Part shown: piece after piece, positions 19,178-28,567 of the stretch
Position numbering within the stretch: the first letter of the stretch is position 1
How the letters are laid out: each line of letters opens with the position of its first letter
NCBI GenBank assembly: GCA_018241225.1
Contig: JAFEEG010000001.1
Span: forward strand, 248,001 to 312,000
Direction of reading: 5' to 3'
Origin: Pseudomonadota bacterium
Lineage (GTDB): Bacteria; Pseudomonadota; Gammaproteobacteria; Burkholderiales; Burkholderiaceae_C
DNA length: 64,000 bases
The notes under the pieces: generated by a model
Databases searched by the model: none
What the model was told of the DNA's origin: nothing
The model's input: only the letters and a program-made list of their open reading frames with translations
Position numbers and translations under genes: made by a program

Positions 19178-19975
19178 ATGAAGGACCACGAGGACCTGCG
19201 CCGTGTTCGAGAAGAAGACCCCTACTTTGCCGGCACGCTGGCCAAGGGGCTGCTCATCCTGCAGACCTTCGTGAGCGACCCGCGCGCGCATGCCAACAGC
19301 GAGTTCGCGGCCAAGCTGGGGCTGTCGCGCCCCACCGTCTCGCGCCTGTGCAAGAGCCTGCTGACCATGGGCTTTCTCGACCACGACGACCGGCTGGACC
19401 GCTACTTCATCGGCCCCGCCGCCGTCGCGCTGGGCTACCCCTACGTCATCAACACCCCTCTGCTGGGCCTGATGCGCCCGGCCATGCAGCAGTTGGCCGA
19501 CCGGCTCGAGGGCGCCGTCTCGGTGGGCGTGACGATGGACCTGGATGTGGTCTACCTCGAGACCTGCAGCCACGAGGACGGCACGCTCAAGCGCCCTGGC
19601 GTGGGTGCGGTGCGCAGCATCGTGGAAACCGCCATGGGGCGCGCATGGCTGGCGCAGTTGCCCGCCGGCGAGCGCCAGGAGTTCCTGGCGCGGGTCAAGC
19701 GCGAGCGGCCCGACGAGTTCTCGCGCTGCAGCGAAGGCGTGCGCGAGAGCGTGGCGCAGTACGCCAAGCGCGGCTTCACCATCAACCTGGGCGACTCGGG
19801 ATTCGGCGTGCTTGCCGTGGGCGCGGCGGCGCGCATGCGCTACGGGCCGCGGCGGCTGCTGTTCAACTGCGCGGTGCCCGGTTTGCAGTGGAAGAAGGCG
19901 CAGTTGCTCGAAACCATCGGGCCGAGCCTGGTGCAACTGGTGAACGCGGCGGACCGGCAGGCGGGGCTGCGCTGA
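19178..19975 (+). CDS. IclR family transcriptional regulator
   Basis: This 265-residue regulator has an N-terminal winged helix (GTLAKGLLILQTF, then SEFAAKLGLSRPTVSRLCKSLLTMGFL) and a C-terminal GAF-like effector domain (VSVGVTMDLDVVYLETCS, GAVRSIVETAMGRAWLA). I chose the ATG at 19178 for the CAGGAA ribosome site 5 bases upstream; an in-frame ATG at 19124 would add 18 residues. It diverges from the CoA-transferase/dehydrogenase unit and is the probable controller of it, with the pathway substrate or its CoA ester as effector. Confidence 0.92.
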   Translation: MKDHEDLRRVREEDPYFAGTLAKGLLILQTFVSDPRAHANSEFAAKLGLSRPTVSRLCKSLLTMGFLDHDDRLDRYFIGPAAVALGYPYVINTPLLGLMRPAMQQLADRLEGAVSVGVTMDLDVVYLETCSHEDGTLKRPGVGAVRSIVETAMGRAWLAQLPAGERQEFLARVKRERPDEFSRCSEGVRESVAQYAKRGFTINLGDSGFGVLAVGAAARMRYGPRRLLFNCAVPGLQWKKAQLLETIGPSLVQLVNAADRQAGLR

Positions 19976-20012
19976 TGTCCGAGCGAAGCGCGGCCTTCAC
20001 TCGGGCCTGCAT

Positions 20013-21185
20013 CTACGTCGCCAGGGCATCGAGCGCCGATGAAAGCGCAGCCAGGGCTGGCGCCAACCGCTCGGGCGGCAGGTAGCCGAAGCCCAGGCGG
20101 AATACGCGCTTGCTCTCGCCGAACCATTCGCCGCACGCCAGTTGCAGGTCGCGGCTGGGCAGCAGGTCCCAGAAGCGCGTGACGGCGGCATCGTCGAATG
20201 CGTCGCTGCGCAGGCGCATGCAGCACAGCGCACCGGCATCCGGGCGCACCCATTCGATGCGCCCGCGCTCCCGGTCGCACCATGCCGTCAAGGCCTGCAA
20301 GGCATTCGCGAGCAGGCGGCGGCGCGGCGCCAGCACCTGCTCCCTGCGGCGCAGCAGCGCCGCCGCCAGCGTTTCATTGAGCACCGAGCCGCAGATCACC
20401 GTGTTCATCTTGGCAATCGTCAGCCGCGCCCGCAGGTCGGGATCCGCCACGGTCAGCCAGCCCGTGCGCAGGCCCGGCGCACCCAGGGCCTTGGAAACGG
20501 AGGCGCCGGTGATGATGCGCGGATCGAGCCCCGCCAGGCTCTGCATCGGTGCATCGTCCCCATAGGTGGCATCCCGGTAGGTCTCGTCGATGAAAAGCAG
20601 GGCCTGCGGCGCGTGCCTTTGCAGCACTGCCAGCAACGCCTCGACCTCGGTGCGCGACGTCTGCACGCCGCTGGGGTTCTGCGGCGAAGCGATGCTGACC
20701 AGCCGCGTGCGGGCCGACAGCAGCGCCTCGATCCTGCCCAGGTCCAGCCTGTAGCCGTTCTCGAAAGACAGCCGGGCCTCGCGCACCGTGACCCCGGCAC
20801 CCAGCAGGCAGTCGCGGCTCGACGGAAAGCACGGCGTGGCAAGCACCACCTCGTCACCTGGCCGGCATGCCTCGAAGGCGAGAAGAAAAAGCCCGAGCGC
20901 GGTTCCTTGCGTGGTGATGACCTGCTCGACCGGCACCTTGCACGCGTCCGCGATCGCCTCGCGAAGCTCGGGCGTGCCGGCCGATTTTCCGTAGCCGAGC
21001 TTCAGGTCGCGCACGGTGTCCAGCCCCACCAGGTCCAGCAGTTCTCCAACCGTGAGGTCCTGCGAAGTGCTTTCGGCCAGGTTGAAGGGACGGTTCACAT
21101 CGAGCAGCGAAATGATCTCGTTGTAGGGAAATCGGCCGCGCCATGTTCCGGCCTGGTCGACTGATTTTTCTTGAACGGACTGCAT
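20013..21185 (-). CDS. PLP-dependent aminotransferase class I/II
   Basis: This 390-residue fold-type I enzyme has the ASPQNPSGVQ motif, LFIDETYRDATYGDD, and the PLP lysine in GASVSKALGAPGLRTGW. The C-terminus carries an arginine in RVFRLGFGYLP that probably binds the substrate carboxylate. Closest-looking families are aspartate/capreomycidine-synthase-like aminotransferases. It is transcribed away from a MocR-type regulator, which in many genomes controls an adjacent aminotransferase or transporter. The start at 21185 is the first ATG after the repeats that probably control it. Confidence 0.88.
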   Translation of the reverse strand: MQSVQEKSVDQAGTWRGRFPYNEIISLLDVNRPFNLAESTSQDLTVGELLDLVGLDTVRDLKLGYGKSAGTPELREAIADACKVPVEQVITTQGTALGLFLLAFEACRPGDEVVLATPCFPSSRDCLLGAGVTVREARLSFENGYRLDLGRIEALLSARTRLVSIASPQNPSGVQTSRTEVEALLAVLQRHAPQALLFIDETYRDATYGDDAPMQSLAGLDPRIITGASVSKALGAPGLRTGWLTVADPDLRARLTIAKMNTVICGSVLNETLAAALLRRREQVLAPRRRLLANALQALTAWCDRERGRIEWVRPDAGALCCMRLRSDAFDDAAVTRFWDLLPSRDLQLACGEWFGESKRVFRLGFGYLPPERLAPALAALSSALDALAT

Positions 21186-21233
21186 GTGCGTGGACCCCGA
21201 TGAGTTGTGAACGGGCTCATGCTAGGTCGCAAT

Positions 21234-21278
21234 ATCGAACCAGAACAGCCACAGTTTTGCGCCAATTGAACCAGCACA
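21234..21278. promoter_or_regulatory. Direct repeats, probable MocR-type operator
   Basis: ATCGAACCAGAACA (21234-21247) and ATTGAACCAGCACA (21265-21278) match at 12 of 14 positions and start 31 bases apart, three helical turns. MocR-type regulators such as PdxR and GabR bind direct repeats in the divergent promoter of their target. They lie between the aminotransferase and the MocR-type gene. The repeat is seen; its use is inferred. Confidence 0.6.
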
Positions 21279-21341
21279 ATTTCCTGGCGAACGGCGCGCG
21301 TTGAACGGACAATCGACCCTCTTTTTTTTCCAGGCACCCCC

Positions 21342-22775
21342 ATGGATGCGCGAACCCGATCCCGCTACGAACGGCTGGCCGACCTGATCACCGGCATGGT
21401 CGACAAGGGCGCGCTGGCGCCGGGCACGCGCCTGCCCTCGGTGCGCGCGGCCAGCGAGCAGCACCGCGTGAGCGTCTCGACGGTGCTGCAGGCGTACCGC
21501 CTGCTGGAAGACCGGGGCGTGCTCGTGGCCCGGCCGCAGTCGGGCTTCTACGTCGCGGCCATGCGGGGCGGCGCGCTGGCCCTGCCCTCGGCGTCGCGCG
21601 CCAAGGCCAAGGCGTCGACCGTCTCGATCAGCTCGGCGGTGGCGGCGCTGCTCGAACATGCATCCAACCCGGCGCTGGTTCCGCTGGGCTGCGCCGTGCC
21701 CGATACCGCACTGCTGAAGTCAAGGCGGCTCGACCTGGCGCTGGCACGCGCGGCGCGCCTGCACGGCACGCGCCACAACACCTACGGCCCGCCGCGCGGC
21801 GAGCCCGCCCTGTGCCGCGAGATCGCCAAGCGCGCCATGCGCTTCGGACGCGCCCTCTCGCCCGACGACGTGATCGTCACCGCCGGCTGCACCGAGGCGC
21901 TCACGCTCGCGCTGCTTGCCGTGGCCAGGCACGGCGACACCATCGCGGTCGAATCGCCCACCTACTTCGGCATGCTTCACACGCTGGAAGTGCTGGGTCT
22001 GAAGGCGCTGGAGCTGCCCACGCATCCAGTGCACGGCGTGGACGTGGCCGCGCTGGCGCGCCTGCTGCAAGCGCAGCGGCCGGCGGCCTGCCTGCTGTCG
22101 TCCAGCTTCGGCAATCCGCTGGGGGCGGTCATGGCCGAGGCGGACAAGCGCGAGCTGCTCGCGCTGCTGGCCAGCCACGGCGTACCCTTGATCGAGGACG
22201 ACGTGTATGGCGACATCCACTTCGGCCGCGAGCGGCCCAAGCCCTTCATGGCGCTGGATGGCGGCGCCAACACGATCTACTGCAGCTCGTTCTCCAAGAC
22301 CCTGGCGCCGGGCTACCGCATCGGCTGGATGGTGCCGGGCGCCCATGCGCAGCAGGTGCTGGAACGCAAGCTTGCCTTCAGCCTTTGCGGGCCGGTGCTG
22401 CCGCAGGTGGCGCTGGCGGACTTCCTGGCCAACGGCGCCTACGACGCGCACTTACGCCGCATGAGCCGCGTGCTCGAAGACAACCTTGCCCGCATGCGGC
22501 GCGCCATCGAGGCGAGCTTTCCGCCCGGAACCAGGGTAAGCCGGCCCACCGGCGGATTCGTGCTCTGGCTGGAACTGCCCAGGCACTTCGATTCACGCGC
22601 CCTGTTCGACCTTGCACTGGAACACGGCATCTGCCTGGCGCCGGGCGACGTGTTCTCCGCCAGCCGCCGCTTTCGGCACTGCCTGCGCCTGAGCGCCGCC
22701 CACGCCTGGAGCGAGCGCATCGAAAAAGGCGTGCTGCGCCTGGGGCGGCTCGCATGCGGCCTCATATCTCAGTGA
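21342..22775 (+). CDS. MocR-type PLP-dependent transcriptional regulator (GntR-aminotransferase fusion)
   Basis: This 477-residue protein fuses an N-terminal GntR winged helix (RYERLADLITGMVDKGALAPGTRLPSVRAAS, residues about 8-75) to a fold-type I aminotransferase domain (VTAGCTEALTLALLA, LIEDDVYGDIHFG, and the PLP lysine in YCSSFSKTLAPGYRIGW). In this family the aminotransferase domain senses PLP or an amino compound rather than catalysing. It faces an aminotransferase gene across 156 bases holding a matched pair of direct repeats. Confidence 0.92.
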   Translation: MDARTRSRYERLADLITGMVDKGALAPGTRLPSVRAASEQHRVSVSTVLQAYRLLEDRGVLVARPQSGFYVAAMRGGALALPSASRAKAKASTVSISSAVAALLEHASNPALVPLGCAVPDTALLKSRRLDLALARAARLHGTRHNTYGPPRGEPALCREIAKRAMRFGRALSPDDVIVTAGCTEALTLALLAVARHGDTIAVESPTYFGMLHTLEVLGLKALELPTHPVHGVDVAALARLLQAQRPAACLLSSSFGNPLGAVMAEADKRELLALLASHGVPLIEDDVYGDIHFGRERPKPFMALDGGANTIYCSSFSKTLAPGYRIGWMVPGAHAQQVLERKLAFSLCGPVLPQVALADFLANGAYDAHLRRMSRVLEDNLARMRRAIEASFPPGTRVSRPTGGFVLWLELPRHFDSRALFDLALEHGICLAPGDVFSASRRFRHCLRLSAAHAWSERIEKGVLRLGRLACGLISQ

Positions 22776-22791
22776 TAATTATTCGTATCGG
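22773..22791 (+). promoter_or_regulatory. Probable Fur box upstream of the iron transporter
   Basis: The stretch TGATAATTATTCGTATCGG, which overlaps the end of the MocR-type gene, fits a Fur site: GATAAT followed by ATTCGTATC forms an imperfect inverted repeat of the GATAAT/ATTATC kind. It lies about 65 bases before the ferric-binding-protein start, where iron-dependent repression would be expected. Assignment is by pattern. Confidence 0.6.
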
Positions 22792-22853
22792 CACCAAACG
22801 ACAACATTCAAGAAGCCGGTCTCTCCGAATCCTTTTTTCCGGAAATCCGTCCA

Positions 22854-23897
22854 ATGACTGCTCGTTTGCTCCAGCGCCTTGGCGCGCTTGGCGGCCTGGC
22901 TGCCGCTGCGCTCTCCACCTCCCTGCCCGCCCACGCCACCGGCGAAGTCACGCTCTACACCACGCGTGAAGCCGGCCTGGTCCAGCCCCTGCTTACTGCC
23001 TTCACCGCGCAAAGCGGCGTCAAGGTCAACACCGTGTTCGTCAAGGACGGCCTGCTGGAGCGCGTCAAGGCCGAGGGCGCGCGCTCGCCCGCCGACGTGC
23101 TGATGACGGTGGACATCGGCAACCTGGTCGACCTGGTCGAAGGCGGCGTGACCCAACCGGCCAAGTCGGGCACGCTCGATGCCGCCGTGCCGGCCAACCT
23201 GCGCGCCGCAGACGGCCAGTGGTATGCGCTGTCGATGCGCGCCCGCGTGCTCTATGCGGACAAGAGCCTGCCCATCAACAGCATCCGCTACGAAGACCTG
23301 GCCGACCCTAAGTACAAGGGCAAGGTCTGCATCCGCTCGGGCCAGCACCCCTACAACACCGCACTGGTGGCGGCCATGATCGCGCACGACGGCGAGGCCA
23401 AGACCGAGCAATGGCTGCGCGGGGTCAAGGCCAACCTGGGGCGCAAGGCCACGGGCGGCGACCGCGACGTGGCGCGCGATATCCTGGGCGGCATCTGCGA
23501 CATCGGCATTGCCAACTCCTACTACGTGGGCCAGATGAAGAGCGCCAAGCCGGGCACCGACGCGCGCAAATGGGGCGATGCCATCAAGGTGATCCGCCCG
23601 ACCTTCGCCGGCAAGAACGGCGGCACGCACGTCAACATCAGCGGCGCAGCACTGGCCAGGAATGCGCCCAACCGTGCCAACGCGGTCAAGCTGATGGAGT
23701 TCCTGGTGTCCGACTCGGCCCAGGCCTTCTACGCCGAGACCAACTACGAATACCCGGTGCGCAAGGGCGTCGTGCTCGAGCCGATCATTGGCGAGACCAT
23801 CGGCGAGCTCAAGGCCGATCCCCTGCCCATTGCCGAAATCGCCAAGTACCGCAAGCAGGCCAGCACGTTGATCGACAAGGTCGGCTTCGACCAGTGA
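22854..23897 (+). CDS. fbpA: Fe(3+) ABC transporter substrate-binding protein (FbpA/FutA-like)
   Basis: This 347-residue periplasmic ferric-iron receptor starts with a Sec signal peptide (cleavage after AHA near residue 28), followed by GEVTLYTTREAGLVQPLL. The paired tyrosines that coordinate iron are visible in GICDIGIANSYYVGQM. The helix-rich region WLRGVKANLGRKATGGDRDVARDI is typical of FutA1/FbpA. It is the first gene of an A-B-C operon downstream of a Fur-like box; the next gene starts inside its stop codon (GTGA). Confidence 0.93.
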   Translation: MTARLLQRLGALGGLAAAALSTSLPAHATGEVTLYTTREAGLVQPLLTAFTAQSGVKVNTVFVKDGLLERVKAEGARSPADVLMTVDIGNLVDLVEGGVTQPAKSGTLDAAVPANLRAADGQWYALSMRARVLYADKSLPINSIRYEDLADPKYKGKVCIRSGQHPYNTALVAAMIAHDGEAKTEQWLRGVKANLGRKATGGDRDVARDILGGICDIGIANSYYVGQMKSAKPGTDARKWGDAIKVIRPTFAGKNGGTHVNISGAALARNAPNRANAVKLMEFLVSDSAQAFYAETNYEYPVRKGVVLEPIIGETIGELKADPLPIAEIAKYRKQASTLIDKVGFDQ

Positions 23898-25612
23898 GCG
23901 TGACCGCACAGTCGAGCGCCAGCCAGGCCCAGGCGAGCGCCGCATTCCGGTGGCCCTTGGCGACGCGGCGCGTTGGCGTGCGCGCCGTGGGCCCGCTGTG
24001 GGGCACCGGCGCGTTGCTGGTTGCGCTGGGCGTGCTGGCACCGGTGGCCAGCCTTTTCTGGCTGGCGCTGGGCGCCGACTTCTCGCACTGGGTGCACCTG
24101 GTGCAGTTCGTGCTGCCCACGGCGGCGCTGAACACGGCCCTGCTGCTGGCCGGCGTGGGCCTGCTGGTGCTGGTGGTTGGCACCGGCTGCGCCTGGATCG
24201 TGAGCACCTGCGACTACCCCGGGCGCAGCGTGCTCAACTGGGCGCTGCTGCTGCCGCTGGCCATGCCCACCTACATCGTGGCTTTCGCCTACCTCGACCT
24301 GCTGCATCCCATCGGCCCGGTGCAAGGCGCCATCCGCTGGGCGCTGGGCTACGACAGCCCGCGCGACTTCCGCCTGCCCGACCTGCGCTCGCTGCCGGGG
24401 GCGATCTTCCTGCTCGGCTTCGTGCTGTACCCGTACGTCTACCTCACGGCGCGGGCCATGTTCATGACGCAGCCGGCGCATCTCATGGAGGCGGCGCGCA
24501 GCCTGGGCGAAAGCCGCATCGGCGCGTTCTTCCGCGTGGCGCTGCCGCTGGCTCGGCCGGCCCTGGCGGTGGGCGTGAGCCTGGCACTGCTGGAGACGCT
24601 CAACGACATCGGCGCATCCGAGTTCCTGGGCATCCAGACGCTGACGGTGGCGGTCTACACCACCTGGATCACCCGCTCCGACCTGGCCGGCGCGGCGCAG
24701 ATCGCCTGCGCCATGCTGCTCATCGTGCTGGCGCTGGTGATGCTGGAGCGCAGCGGACGACGCCACCGCCGCTATGGCTCGGCGCAGCGCATGCGGCCCA
24801 TCCAGCCACGGCGGCTGCACGGCACGGCAGCGGCGCTGGCATGCATCTTGACCGCCCTGCCGGTGCTGATCGGCTTCGTGGCGCCGGCGGCCTACCTGCT
24901 GAACGAAACCATCAAGCGACTGGGCCAGGGCAGCGGCATTTCCGGCGGCCTTTGGGCGAGCCTTGGCAACACGCTGCTGCTGGCCACGGGCGTCACGGTG
25001 GTGGCCGTGGCCGCAGGCCTGGTCGTGGCGTGGGCCGTGCGCAGCCTGGGTTCCACCCCCAACCCGGCCCGCTGGCAGGCGCGCACAGCCAGCCTTGGCT
25101 ACGCGCTGCCCGGCACCGTGCTGGCCATCGGTCTGCTCACACCGGCGCTGACGCTGGACGGCGCGCTTGCGAAGCTGTTCGGCCATGCCGGACTTCCGCT
25201 GATGGGGGCCGGCGTGGTGCTGGTGGCCGCCTGCGCAATCCGCTTCCTGGCGATGCCGCTGGGCGGCATCGAGGCGGGCCTGTCGCGCATCTCGCCGGCG
25301 CTGGAGCAGGCATCCCGCCTGCTGGGCGAAGGCAGCGGCACCACCTTGCGCCGCGTGCACCTGCCGCTGCTGCAGCCGGCCATCGCGGCCGGCGCGCTGC
25401 TGGTCTTCGTGGACGCCATGAAAGAGCTGCCCGCCACGCTGCTGCTGCGCCCCGCCAATTTCGACACCCTGGCCACCTCGCTGTATGCCGAGGCTTCGCG
25501 CGGCACCTACGAGGAAGGCGCGATTGCCGCGCTGGCCATCGTGCTGGCCGGCCTGCTGCCCGTGATCCTGCTGGCGCGCAACCGCCTCGGAACGACCGAG
25601 GCGTTGACCTGA
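23894..25612 (+). CDS. fbpB: Iron ABC transporter permease (FbpB-like, fused two-half form)
   Basis: This 572-residue protein contains two permease domains in one chain, about 12 helices, as in FbpB/SfuB. Each half has an EAA loop: HLMEAARSLGESRIGAFFRVALP in the first and ALEQASRLLGEGSGTTLRRVHLP in the second. A GTG start at 23894 overlaps the fbpA stop by 4 bases and gives MSVTAQSS; the frame is open farther upstream but that part is antisense/out-of-frame to fbpA. The fused arrangement replaces two separate permeases. Confidence 0.92.
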   Translation: MSVTAQSSASQAQASAAFRWPLATRRVGVRAVGPLWGTGALLVALGVLAPVASLFWLALGADFSHWVHLVQFVLPTAALNTALLLAGVGLLVLVVGTGCAWIVSTCDYPGRSVLNWALLLPLAMPTYIVAFAYLDLLHPIGPVQGAIRWALGYDSPRDFRLPDLRSLPGAIFLLGFVLYPYVYLTARAMFMTQPAHLMEAARSLGESRIGAFFRVALPLARPALAVGVSLALLETLNDIGASEFLGIQTLTVAVYTTWITRSDLAGAAQIACAMLLIVLALVMLERSGRRHRRYGSAQRMRPIQPRRLHGTAAALACILTALPVLIGFVAPAAYLLNETIKRLGQGSGISGGLWASLGNTLLLATGVTVVAVAAGLVVAWAVRSLGSTPNPARWQARTASLGYALPGTVLAIGLLTPALTLDGALAKLFGHAGLPLMGAGVVLVAACAIRFLAMPLGGIEAGLSRISPALEQASRLLGEGSGTTLRRVHLPLLQPAIAAGALLVFVDAMKELPATLLLRPANFDTLATSLYAEASRGTYEEGAIAALAIVLAGLLPVILLARNRLGTTEALT

Positions 25613-25627
25613 AGAAATTTCGAGAGC

Positions 25628-26326
25628 ATGAGTGCTTCATTGAGCCTGGAAAGCGTCCGCATCACCTATCGCGGCGGGCGCGAACCCCATACCGCCGTCG
25701 ACAACTTCTCGCTGCTGCTGCCCGCGGGCCGCATCGGCTGCCTGCTGGGCCCCTCGGGCTGCGGCAAGACCACGGTGCTGCGCGCCGTTGCCGGCTTCGA
25801 GCCGCTGCGGGCGGGCTCGATCCTGCTGGGTGACAGGCTGCTTTCGTCGGCCACCGCACAGGTGCCGCCAGAGCAACGGCGCGTGGGCATGATGTTCCAG
25901 GAGTACGCGCTCTTTCCGCACCTGAACGCCGCGCAGAACGTAGGCTTCGGCCTGCGCCGGCTGCCGCGCGAAGAGCGCGACGCCAAGGTGGCCCGGATGC
26001 TTGCGCTGGTGGGTCTTCAGGAAGCCGGTGCACGTTATCCGCACGAGTTGTCCGGCGGCCAGCAGCAGCGCGTGGCACTGGCACGTGCGCTGGCGCCCGA
26101 GCCCGCCCTGCTCCTGCTCGACGAGCCCTTCTCCAACCTCGACGGCAACACGCGCGAGCGCCTGACGGCCGAGGTGCGCGACATCCTCAAGGCCGCCGGC
26201 CAGACCGCCATGCTGGTCACGCACAACGAAGCCGAGGCCCACGCCATGGCCGACTACATCGGCGTGATGCACAACGGACGCCTGGCGCGCTGGAGCGAGC
26301 AGGAAAATGTGCCGGCGCCGATGTAG
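25628..26326 (+). CDS. fbpC: Iron ABC transporter ATP-binding protein (FbpC-like, short)
   Basis: This 232-residue ATPase has Walker A GPSGCGKTT, Q-loop MMFQEYALFPHL, signature LSGGQQQRVALARAL and Walker B LLLLDEPFSNLD. It ends shortly after the H-loop (LVTHNEAEAHAMADYI), so it lacks the TOBE regulatory domain found in full-length FbpC of about 350 residues. It is the last gene of the iron operon, 15 bases after the permease gene. Family and context make iron import the likely role. Confidence 0.9.
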   Translation: MSASLSLESVRITYRGGREPHTAVDNFSLLLPAGRIGCLLGPSGCGKTTVLRAVAGFEPLRAGSILLGDRLLSSATAQVPPEQRRVGMMFQEYALFPHLNAAQNVGFGLRRLPREERDAKVARMLALVGLQEAGARYPHELSGGQQQRVALARALAPEPALLLLDEPFSNLDGNTRERLTAEVRDILKAAGQTAMLVTHNEAEAHAMADYIGVMHNGRLARWSEQENVPAPM

Positions 26327-26420
26327 GCAAGCGGCAATGGGCTTTTCAAGAAAAGGGCATTGACCCTCGGAACAATCGCGCACTTCCCTGTTGCCACCAT
26401 CGGAAAGAAGGAAGTTCGCG

Positions 26421-27110
26421 ATGCCCCAGACGCTTACGCTCGTCAGCCACCTGCTGTGTCCCTACGTCCAGCGCGCCGCGATCGCGCTGCGCGAAAAGGA
26501 CGTCCCTTTTGAACGCGTCACGATCGACCTGGCGGACAAGCCCGCCTGGTTCCTGAAGATCTCCCCGCTGGGCAAGGTGCCGCTGCTGCGTGTGCCGCGC
26601 GGCAACGGCGGCGGCGAGAGCGTGCTGTTCGAGAGCAACGTGATCTGCGAGTACTTCGAGGAAACGCAGGCCGGTCCGCGCCTGCACCCCGAAGACCCGC
26701 TGCTGCGCGCGGAGCACCGGGCATGGATGGAATTCGGCTCCTCGATCCTCGTGGACCTGTGGGGCTACGAGACCACGCGCGATGCCCAGGTCTTCGAGCA
26801 GAAACGCCAGGCGCTGGTTGCGAAGTTCGAGCGCGTGGAAGCGGAAATGGGCGACGGCCCCTTCTTCGCCGGCGAGCGCTTCAGCCTGGTCGATGCGGTG
26901 TTTGCACCGGTCTTTCGCTACTTCGAGCTCTTCGACGACCTGTACGACTCGCACGTCTTCGACCACACGCCCAAGGTGAACGCCTGGCGCCGGGCGCTGC
27001 GCGAGCGCCCCAGCGTTCGGGAGGCCGTCGTGCCTGAATATCGCCAGCATCTTCACACCTTCCTGCAAAAGCACGAGGCGCATCTGCTGACACTGTCCGG
27101 TCGCAATTGA
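26421..27110 (+). CDS. Glutathione S-transferase family protein
   Basis: This 229-residue protein has an N-terminal thioredoxin-like domain ([22 protein letters not shown], with a cysteine at residue 12 in the position of omega/beta-class active sites; KVPLLRV with the cis-proline; [12 protein letters not shown]) and an all-helical C-terminal domain. I chose the ATG at 26421, preceded by an AGAAGGAAG ribosome site, over one 30 bases upstream. Omega-like GSTs act as thiol transferases or dehydroascorbate reductases. A glyoxalase I gene follows, so both may serve glutathione-dependent detoxification. Confidence 0.88.
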   Translation: MPQTLTLVSHLLCPYVQRAAIALREKDVPFERVTIDLADKPAWFLKISPLGKVPLLRVPRGNGGGESVLFESNVICEYFEETQAGPRLHPEDPLLRAEHRAWMEFGSSILVDLWGYETTRDAQVFEQKRQALVAKFERVEAEMGDGPFFAGERFSLVDAVFAPVFRYFELFDDLYDSHVFDHTPKVNAWRRALRERPSVREAVVPEYRQHLHTFLQKHEAHLLTLSGRN

Positions 27111-27157
27111 AACGACAATCAAAGGTCAAATACAGCAACTACCAGACGACCCACGAT

Positions 27158-27568
27158 ATGCGCCTCCTTCACACCATGCTGCGCGTCGGCAACCTGCAGC
27201 GCTCCATCGATTTCTACACCCAGGTGCTGGGCATGCAGTTGCTGCGCACCTCCGAGAACCCCGAGTACAAGTACAGCCTGGCCTTCGTCGGCTACGAGGG
27301 CAATCCGGCGCAGGCCGAGATCGAGCTGACCTACAACTGGGGCGTCGAGACCTACGAGATCGGCACCGCCTACGGCCACATCGCGCTGGGCGTACCCGAT
27401 GCCTATGCCGCCTGCGACAAGATCAAGGCGGCCGGTGGCAACGTGACGCGCGAGGCCGGCCCGGTCAAGGGCGGCACCACGGTCATCGCCTTCGTGACGG
27501 ACCCGGATGGCTACAAGATCGAACTCATCCAGCGCGCGGAAGGCGCGGCAGGCGGCGGATTGCGCTAG
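27158..27568 (+). CDS. gloA: Lactoylglutathione lyase (glyoxalase I)
   Basis: This 136-residue enzyme converts the methylglyoxal-glutathione hemithioacetal to S-lactoylglutathione. It is near-identical in pattern to the Escherichia coli enzyme: [20 protein letters not shown] at the start, [32 protein letters not shown] and YKIELIQ. The metal ligands His5, a glutamate in the IELTYN strand, His in YGHIA and the last glutamate in KIEL are all present. The ATG at 27158 gives the exact family N-terminus; an upstream in-frame start would add 17 residues with no counterpart. Confidence 0.96.
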   Translation: MRLLHTMLRVGNLQRSIDFYTQVLGMQLLRTSENPEYKYSLAFVGYEGNPAQAEIELTYNWGVETYEIGTAYGHIALGVPDAYAACDKIKAAGGNVTREAGPVKGGTTVIAFVTDPDGYKIELIQRAEGAAGGGLR

Positions 27569-27693
27569 GCCCGCCACCGAAGCCGCGCAGGCTGGTATCG
27601 AACTTGCCTGTGCCATCTGACGGAATTCGACCCACCCCCGAGGCACAGGCTGCGATGCGGCCCAGCCCTCGCTCAACCCAGGAGCTTTGAACC

Positions 27694-28530
27694 ATGTCAT
27701 TTGTCACCACCCCGGACGGCGTCCAGATCTTCTACAAGGACTGGGGCCCCAAGGAGGCGCAACCCATCGTCTTCCATCACGGCTGGCCCCTGAGCGCCGA
27801 TGACTGGGACACGCAGATGCTGTTCTTCCTGGCCCAGGGTTTTCGCGTCATCGCCCACGACCGGCGCGGCCACGGTCGTTCGAGCCAGGTCGACGGCGGA
27901 CACGACATGGACCACTACGCCGCCGACACGTCGGCCGTGATGGAGCACCTGGACCTGAAGAACGCCGTCCACGTCGGCCATTCGACCGGCGGCGGCCAGG
28001 TGGCGCGCTACGTGGCCCGCCATGGCCAGCCACAAGGGCGCGTGGCCAAGGCGGCGCTGCTCAGCGCCGTGCCGCCGCTGATGCTCAAGACCTCGGACAA
28101 CCCCGGCGGCACGCCGATCGAGGCATTCGACGGTCTTCGCGCGGCCCTGGCCGCCAACCGCGCGCAGTTCTTCCTGGACGTGCCCTCGGGCCCCTTCTAC
28201 GGCTACAACCGCCCGGGCGCGCAAGTCTCGCAAGGCGTCATCCAGAACTGGTGGCGCCAGGGCATGATGGGCAGCGCCAAGGCCCACTACGAAGGCATCA
28301 AGGCCTTCTCGGAAACCGACCAGACCGAAGACCTGAAGGCGATCACGGTGCCTACGCTGGTCATGCAAGGCGACGACGACCAGATCGTTCCGTACAAGAA
28401 CGCCGCGCTGCTGCAGGACAAGCTGCTGGCCAACGCCACGCTCAAGATCTACGCCGGCCTTTCGCACGGCATGCACACCACGAACGCCGACACCATCAAC
28501 GCCGACCTGCTCGCGTTCATCCGCGGGTGA
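27694..28530 (+). CDS. Alpha/beta hydrolase (non-haem chloroperoxidase/arylesterase type)
   Basis: This 278-residue protein has the hydrolase fold with [13 protein letters not shown] (oxyanion region), [11 protein letters not shown], the nucleophile elbow VGHSTGGGQ (Ser97), the acid in [11 protein letters not shown] and the catalytic histidine in [10 protein letters not shown]. This pattern is that of the perhydrolase/chloroperoxidase subgroup, which usually acts as an esterase. An AGGAG-type site precedes the start. No operon partner is evident; a convergent gene follows. Confidence 0.9.
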   Translation: MSFVTTPDGVQIFYKDWGPKEAQPIVFHHGWPLSADDWDTQMLFFLAQGFRVIAHDRRGHGRSSQVDGGHDMDHYAADTSAVMEHLDLKNAVHVGHSTGGGQVARYVARHGQPQGRVAKAALLSAVPPLMLKTSDNPGGTPIEAFDGLRAALAANRAQFFLDVPSGPFYGYNRPGAQVSQGVIQNWWRQGMMGSAKAHYEGIKAFSETDQTEDLKAITVPTLVMQGDDDQIVPYKNAALLQDKLLANATLKIYAGLSHGMHTTNADTINADLLAFIRG

Positions 28531-28539
28531 GCCGGGGGC

Positions 28540-28561
28540 GGCGGCCCTCCAGCGGGCCGCC
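28540..28561. terminator. G+C-rich hairpin between convergent genes
   Basis: GGCGGCCC (28540-28547) and GGGCCGCC (28554-28561) form an 8-base stem with a 6-base loop, in the 37-base gap between the hydrolase and the haloacid dehalogenase stops; outer GCCGGG/CCCGGC bases could extend it. There is no T-run on either side, so it is at best a weak bidirectional terminator. Confidence 0.45.
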
Positions 28562-28567
28562 CGGCCA

